From Candidatus Eremiobacteraceae bacterium (GTDB lineage: Bacteria > Vulcanimicrobiota > Vulcanimicrobiia > Eremiobacterales > Eremiobacteraceae), in contig DASTCX010000003.1 of assembly GCA_035710745.1 (NCBI GenBank), positions 1 through 64,000 of the forward strand: 64,000 nt of DNA. Reading direction: 5' to 3'. Below are positions 58,868-64,000 of this stretch, piece by piece; the first letter of the stretch is position 1; every line of letters starts with the position of its first letter. Below the pieces are notes generated by a model that searched no databases, was not told where the DNA came from, and was given only the letters and a program-made list of their open reading frames with translations. The translations under genes were made by a program, and so were the position numbers.

Positions 58868-59434
58868 ATGGCGTTTCGCTTCGGTACCGTCTATGTGAAA
58901 GAGCGTCCCTTCGGCGAGGTGCGCGACGCGCTCGTCGACCTCATGGCCGAATCCGACCGCACACCAGTCTACGAGCGCGGCATCGAGCCGACGCCCGACG
59001 ATACGACATCGGCGAAGATCGTCCGCAGTTTCGCGGTCTTGCCGCCTGAAGACGACTGGATCGCGGTCCTCGAGGACGGCCATCCGGTCGATGACGGCGG
59101 CGTCGCCGAAGGACTCTCCGATCTGCTCGGCGCTGAGGTCTTACATTTCTCGTACGACGACGAAGAAGGCGCATGGTCGTACGAGTCCTATTGGGAAGGC
59201 CAGCCGCTCGAGTCCGGCGGCGCCGACGATGAGGATTACGACGTGAGCGCGGCCGAGTTCATCCGCTCGCGATCGCTGCCGCACTTCGGCGTCTACTATG
59301 AGGAGGTCGCGGCCGCAGCGGGTGACGCGCAGCCGGTCGTCGGCGCGCTCCACTTCATCGGTACGATCGTCGCGCGCGTGCCTATGGGCACCGAAATCTT
59401 GACTTTCCGCCGCGGGGGTGCGCCAGTCAGTTAG
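58868..59434 (+). CDS. Conserved protein of unknown function
   Basis: 188 aa, acidic and soluble. ATG 58868, 4 nt after the PRODH stop, so co-transcribed. Alternating strands and helices (VRSFAVLPPEDDWIAVLEDG, VLHFSYDDEEGAWSYESYWEG) but no motif I can name. Possibly an accessory or regulator of the PRODH gene. Confidence 0.6.
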   Translation: MAFRFGTVYVKERPFGEVRDALVDLMAESDRTPVYERGIEPTPDDTTSAKIVRSFAVLPPEDDWIAVLEDGHPVDDGGVAEGLSDLLGAEVLHFSYDDEEGAWSYESYWEGQPLESGGADDEDYDVSAAEFIRSRSLPHFGVYYEEVAAAAGDAQPVVGALHFIGTIVARVPMGTEILTFRRGGAPVS

Positions 59435-59490
59435 GTCGTTGCGACCTTTCCACAACGCCTCGCCTCGGCCGTTTTGACGAGCGGACTCAC

Positions 59491-59508
59491 GTGAAGGTCG
59501 ACCGCTCC
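59491..59508. repeat. Partial family A repeat
   Basis: GTGAAGGTCGACCGCTCC keeps only the right arm and right flank of a family A element. Confidence 0.5.
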
Positions 59509-59555
59509 GACGGCAGCAAAGGCGTACAGAACCAGCGATTTTGATGAGGACTGAC

Positions 59556-60974
<1,419 letters not shown>

Positions 60975-60990
60975 CCGCTAGCTCGTAAAA

Positions 60991-61074
60991 ACCGCGGCGG
61001 TCGACCGTAAAGGTCGACCGCTCCCCCTTTAAATATCGAGGCCGCGGCGGTCGAGCTAAAGCTCGACCGCTCCC
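60991..61074. repeat. Pair of family A repeats with different hearts
   Basis: GGTCGACC-GTAA-AGGTCGACC and, 50 bp later, GGTCGAGCTAAAGCTCGACC, each in the same flanks. This is direct evidence that the stem can change while pairing and borders stay. Confidence 0.92.
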
Positions 61075-61092
61075 TATTTCTAGTTGAACGCG

Positions 61093-62412
61093 TTAGACGG
61101 CGATCGGTTCGGAGGGCGGAGAGTGCGAATCGATCTCCTTGACGTTTTCGCGCGCTTGCGAGAGCGCTTCGTCGAGGAGATCACCGACGGGCCGCGGCCC
61201 GGTCGGATCGACGACCGTCATGCCGACGCGCAGCCGTTCGTCGTCGCCGAGGCGGCGCTTAAGCCAGCCGAGCGAAGGCCTCGATCCGGGCGTCAAGATG
61301 ATGCCGAATTCTCGCTCGGCGGTACGTCCGACGATGTCGGACGCGCGGAACAGCCGGCGCATCATCGGAGCCGCATCGGCAGCATCCGGCACCTCGACGA
61401 CCGCTACGGTCAAGCCTGAACGGTCGACCGCGGCGAGCTGAGCGATGCGGCCGAGCTGTATGACCAAACCTTGCCGGTTGGCAAAGCCGGTCTGCTGATC
61501 GGTCAATGAGGGATCGAGCGTCGAGCTCGCTTCGCCTGCGAGCAGCTTCTTGCGAAGATCGGCGAGCAGCACGATCGGCAAGACGATCGCGGCGACGACG
61601 CCGCACGCCTGCGAAAAGTACCAGCCGATCGTCGATGGCCCGTTCGACCACGAGACGGCGATGACGTCGGCGAACGACGCGGTCGCGGCGAGAACGAGCC
61701 ATGCGCGAACGATGCTGTCGCGACGCAGCGCGACTGCGAGCAACCCGATCGCGACGAGCCACAAGAACAAGAGCGTCGCGACCCATACCGGCGGCAGCAC
61801 GGTCGCACCGAACCACGACTTGAACAACGAGGGATCTCGCCACAGCCACACCGCCGAGCCGCAGACGAGTATGACCGCGAGCAGAAGCGGACCGCGCATG
61901 AACGCGCCCGCGTCGCGCAAGAACACCCGGGTGACGACATTGCGAGCTCCGGCATCGGGGATCTCGAGCGCGCGTCTGCTCGTCCACTCGTCGTCGAGCG
62001 CGATGAATCCGATGATGCCGAGCGCGGCGGCGCCATGCCACACGACCCAGAACCATCTCGACGCCGCCGGTCCGAACGGCCACCACTCAGGCGCGACGCC
62101 CGGATACGTCACGGTGTACGCGCCGATCGCGATGCCGCAGATGATGTACGCGGCGGCCAGCAAGACGAGCGCTGGCGAGCGGCTGATGACTAGGCGGTTC
62201 GACAGCAAGAATGCCGTCGCGAGATACGCGACGGCCGTTACGGCTCCGATCGCCGAAACGAACGCACCGGATGCCGGATACGACGAAGTCCAGGCTGAGA
62301 GCGCGAGAATGGCGGCGATCGCCATGACGGTGAAGCCGCCCCAGACCCCGGCCCACCCCAGCGTCGCGGAATCCGTTTCGGGCGCGAGCGGTGGCGCCGT
62401 TGCCTGATCCAT
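61093..62412 (-). CDS. Membrane protein with degenerate GGDEF domain
   Basis: 439 aa. About eight membrane helices (20-290), then a GGDEF-like fold: SLTDQQTGFANRQGLVIQLGRIAQ in place of DxLTGLxNR and GRTAEREFGIIL in place of GGDEF. The active-site loop is lost, so it is not a diguanylate cyclase; it may bind GTP or act as a sensor. ATG 62412. Confidence 0.85.
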   Translation of the reverse strand: MDQATAPPLAPETDSATLGWAGVWGGFTVMAIAAILALSAWTSSYPASGAFVSAIGAVTAVAYLATAFLLSNRLVISRSPALVLLAAAYIICGIAIGAYTVTYPGVAPEWWPFGPAASRWFWVVWHGAAALGIIGFIALDDEWTSRRALEIPDAGARNVVTRVFLRDAGAFMRGPLLLAVILVCGSAVWLWRDPSLFKSWFGATVLPPVWVATLLFLWLVAIGLLAVALRRDSIVRAWLVLAATASFADVIAVSWSNGPSTIGWYFSQACGVVAAIVLPIVLLADLRKKLLAGEASSTLDPSLTDQQTGFANRQGLVIQLGRIAQLAAVDRSGLTVAVVEVPDAADAAPMMRRLFRASDIVGRTAEREFGIILTPGSRPSLGWLKRRLGDDERLRVGMTVVDPTGPRPVGDLLDEALSQARENVKEIDSHSPPSEPIAV

Positions 62413-62507
62413 ACCTAGTAGTAATTCCCTTCCTGGAAACCGCCTAGACCCGCCTCGCAGGCAGCCGTCCGAAGGGTCGGACGGAGGGCGTCCGCAACCG
62501 TCACAGG

Positions 62508-63395
62508 ATGGAACGTATAGGCCTCATCGGCGTCGGCGCGATGGGCGAACCGATGGGTGCATCGCTGCTGCGCGCGGGCTTCCCGCTGTGCGTCAGCGCA
62601 CACCGTTCGCGGGAGCGGGTTGAACGTCTTGTGAAAGCCGGCGCGGCTGAGGCGCCGGATCCGGCGGCAGTCGCCGAGCGCTCGGATGTCGTCATCACGA
62701 TGGTGCCCGACTCGCCACAAGTCGAAGACGCCTTGTTCGGCGAGCGCGGCGCGGCGACGACGATGAACAAAGGTACCCTCGCGATCGACATGTCGACGAT
62801 CTCGCCGCTCGCTACGCGCGCATTCCACGCGCGCCTCGCGAAGCAAGGCGTCCAGCTCGTCGACGCGCCGGTCTCAGGCGGCCCGAGCCGTGCGACGACC
62901 GGCGAGCTGACCATCATGGCCGGCGGCGATCAGGCCGCGTTCGACAAGTGCGAGCACATCTTGCGCGCGATGGGAACACCGACGTACCTCGGCGGACCTG
63001 GGATGGGCGAGACGGTCAAGCTCGTCAACCAGATCATCATCGCGACGATCATGATCGCCAATGTCGAGGGTCTCGTCTTCGCGAAGAAGGCCGGCGCGGA
63101 TATCGCCGACGTCCGCTCGGTGCTCGCGACGGCCACGGCGAACAACTATCTGCTCGAGAAGTGGCTGCCGCAGACGTGGTTCGCGGGCAAGCGCGACGGC
63201 GGCTTTGCGCTCGATCTTCTCCGCAAGGATCTGAACGCCGCTCTCGACGCCGCCAGGCAGATGGGCCTCGGCCTGCCGTCGTCGGGCCTGACGTACCAGC
63301 TCTTCACCGCCGCGAGCGGCGCGGGTCACGGCCGCGAAGACTACAGTGCCGTGTCGGCGCTCTACGAAGAACTCGCACAAGTCAAGGTCAGCTGA
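62508..63395 (+). CDS. 3-hydroxyisobutyrate-dehydrogenase-family reductase
   Basis: 295 aa. NAD(P) motif IGLIGVGAMGEPMGASLL (4-21), substrate motif DAPVSGGPSRATTGELTIMAGG (about 120-140), catalytic Lys in GMGETVKLVNQ (about 172). It reduces or oxidises short beta-hydroxy acids such as tartronate semialdehyde or hydroxyisobutyrate. It leads the cluster with the carboxymuconolactone-type gene and the alcohol dehydrogenase. Confidence 0.93.
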   Translation: MERIGLIGVGAMGEPMGASLLRAGFPLCVSAHRSRERVERLVKAGAAEAPDPAAVAERSDVVITMVPDSPQVEDALFGERGAATTMNKGTLAIDMSTISPLATRAFHARLAKQGVQLVDAPVSGGPSRATTGELTIMAGGDQAAFDKCEHILRAMGTPTYLGGPGMGETVKLVNQIIIATIMIANVEGLVFAKKAGADIADVRSVLATATANNYLLEKWLPQTWFAGKRDGGFALDLLRKDLNAALDAARQMGLGLPSSGLTYQLFTAASGAGHGREDYSAVSALYEELAQVKVS

Positions 63396-63412
63396 GGTCG
63401 ACGATTCCACCC

Positions 63413-63757
63413 ATGCCGCCGAACATCGAAGAATTCAACGCCTATCGCCGCAAGATGAACGAGAAGATCCTCGCGTGCGGGCATCTCGGCATCAGCCGCT
63501 TCTTCAACCTCGACACACGCGCGTACGAAGACGGCGCGCTACCGGGCAAGACGAAGGAGCTGCTCGGGCTCGTCGCATCGCTCGTGTTGCGTTGCGACGA
63601 CTGCATCACGTATCACATCGGACAGTGCGTCGCCCAAGGCGTCACCGACGAAGAGTTCTACGACACGTTCAACGTCGGCCTCGTCGTCGGCGGCTCGATC
63701 GTCATCCCGCACATGCGCCGCGCGTTCGACACGCTCGAGCAGCTGCGAGGAGCGTGA
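63413..63757 (+). CDS. Carboxymuconolactone-decarboxylase-family protein
   Basis: 114 aa. The AhpD/CMD motif LVLRCDDCITYHIGQCVAQGVTDEEFYDT holds the CxxC and His. Members are decarboxylases or peroxidase-coupled thiol proteins; the exact activity is open. It starts 17 nt after the reductase stop, and its own stop overlaps the next GTG. Confidence 0.9.
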   Translation: MPPNIEEFNAYRRKMNEKILACGHLGISRFFNLDTRAYEDGALPGKTKELLGLVASLVLRCDDCITYHIGQCVAQGVTDEEFYDTFNVGLVVGGSIVIPHMRRAFDTLEQLRGA

Positions 63758-64000
63758 GTTTGCGTCAAGCCCATCTCACGGCGCCCCGGACGATCGAGTG
63801 GCGTGAGTCGAACGCGCCGAAACCCGGACGTGGCGAACTGCTCGTGCGCATCCGAGCCGCGCTCACGTGCGGCACGGATCTCAAGACGTATCGCCGAGGT
63901 CATCCGAAACTCGCCTATGGGCCGTTCGGCCACGAGGCATCGGGCGACGTCATCGCGGTCGGCAAAGACGTCGATCGATTCGCCGTCGGCGATCCGGTCA
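63754..64000 (+). CDS. Zinc-type alcohol dehydrogenase (MDR family), N-terminal part
   Basis: Starts at GTG 63754 (GTGA overlap with the preceding stop) and runs off the window. The visible 82 residues show KPGRGELLVRIRAALTCGTDLKTYRRG and PFGHEASGDVIAVGKDVDRFAVGDPV, the zinc ligand Cys (TCGTD) and His-Glu (GHEA) of the medium-chain dehydrogenase family. Confidence 0.92.
   Translation, partial: MSLRQAHLTAPRTIEWRESNAPKPGRGELLVRIRAALTCGTDLKTYRRGHPKLAYGPFGHEASGDVIAVGKDVDRFAVGDPV

Overview
The window is high-GC bacterial chromosome. Short genes are packed on both strands, often with TGATG or ATGA stop/start overlaps, and many products are secreted. A family of palindromic intergenic repeats runs through it. 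The gene mix (DUF2339, LAL-type LuxR, copper/SCO proteins, CHRD-like secreted proteins, secreted NHL/Vgb-like propellers, minor pilins) and the repeat style suggest an uncultured or rarely cultured phylum; I would first test Vulcanimicrobiota (Ca. Eremiobacterota/WPS-2). That placement is inference: there is no rRNA or universal marker here.

Layout. 1-4759: the end of an IS3-family element interrupts a small gene, next to a type III restriction-modification operon (mod then res, minus strand). 5041-9093: a glycoside hydrolase family 1 enzyme whose barrel is split by a circularly permuted solute-binding domain, a divergent SDR, and a winged-helix/nucleotidyltransferase pair that looks like a toxin-antitoxin unit with a palindromic operator. 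9227-19071: a CBM9-like/DUF5916 outer-membrane-type protein, a divergent winged-helix/TPR regulator, and three tandem translationally coupled secreted beta-propeller proteins. 19103-20088: two small hypothetical genes.

20200-23150 is the most unusual block. One sigma70-like promoter on the minus strand is followed by a possible 33-codon leader ORF, a perfect 13-bp hairpin, and an array of 19 tRNA genes. These cover 19 different amino acids exactly once each; only Gln is not found. Two protein genes (a DIP1984-family protein and an unknown 114-aa protein) are embedded in the array, and several tRNAs are structurally odd.

23197-33029: CPBP-like membrane protein, FAD monooxygenase, small secreted and duplicated-motif proteins, DUF2339 membrane operon, a large LuxR regulator and an AraC regulator. 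33072-38421: a four-gene PfpI/SCO/PCuAC/SCO-like operon (probable copper delivery to terminal oxidase) and two CHRD-like secreted paralogs. 38533-49177: SDR, GNAT, PEBP, SDR39U1-type epimerase fused to a START-like domain, two substrate-binding proteins, a PDZ/GAF membrane sensor, an MFS transporter and a cupredoxin. 49378-57885: a secreted propeller-like protein, a MOSC protein, a three-gene minor-pilin operon behind a structured leader, and a GMC-type alcohol oxidase. 57973-64000: proline dehydrogenase, fumarase class II, a membrane protein with degenerate GGDEF, a 3-hydroxyisobutyrate-dehydrogenase-type reductase, a carboxymuconolactone-decarboxylase-type protein and the start of a zinc alcohol dehydrogenase.

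Two hairpin repeat families (A: GCGGTCGA...TCGACCGC; B: GCCGAGCGAAGCTCGGC) occupy many intergenic gaps, often as pairs about 49-50 bp apart.
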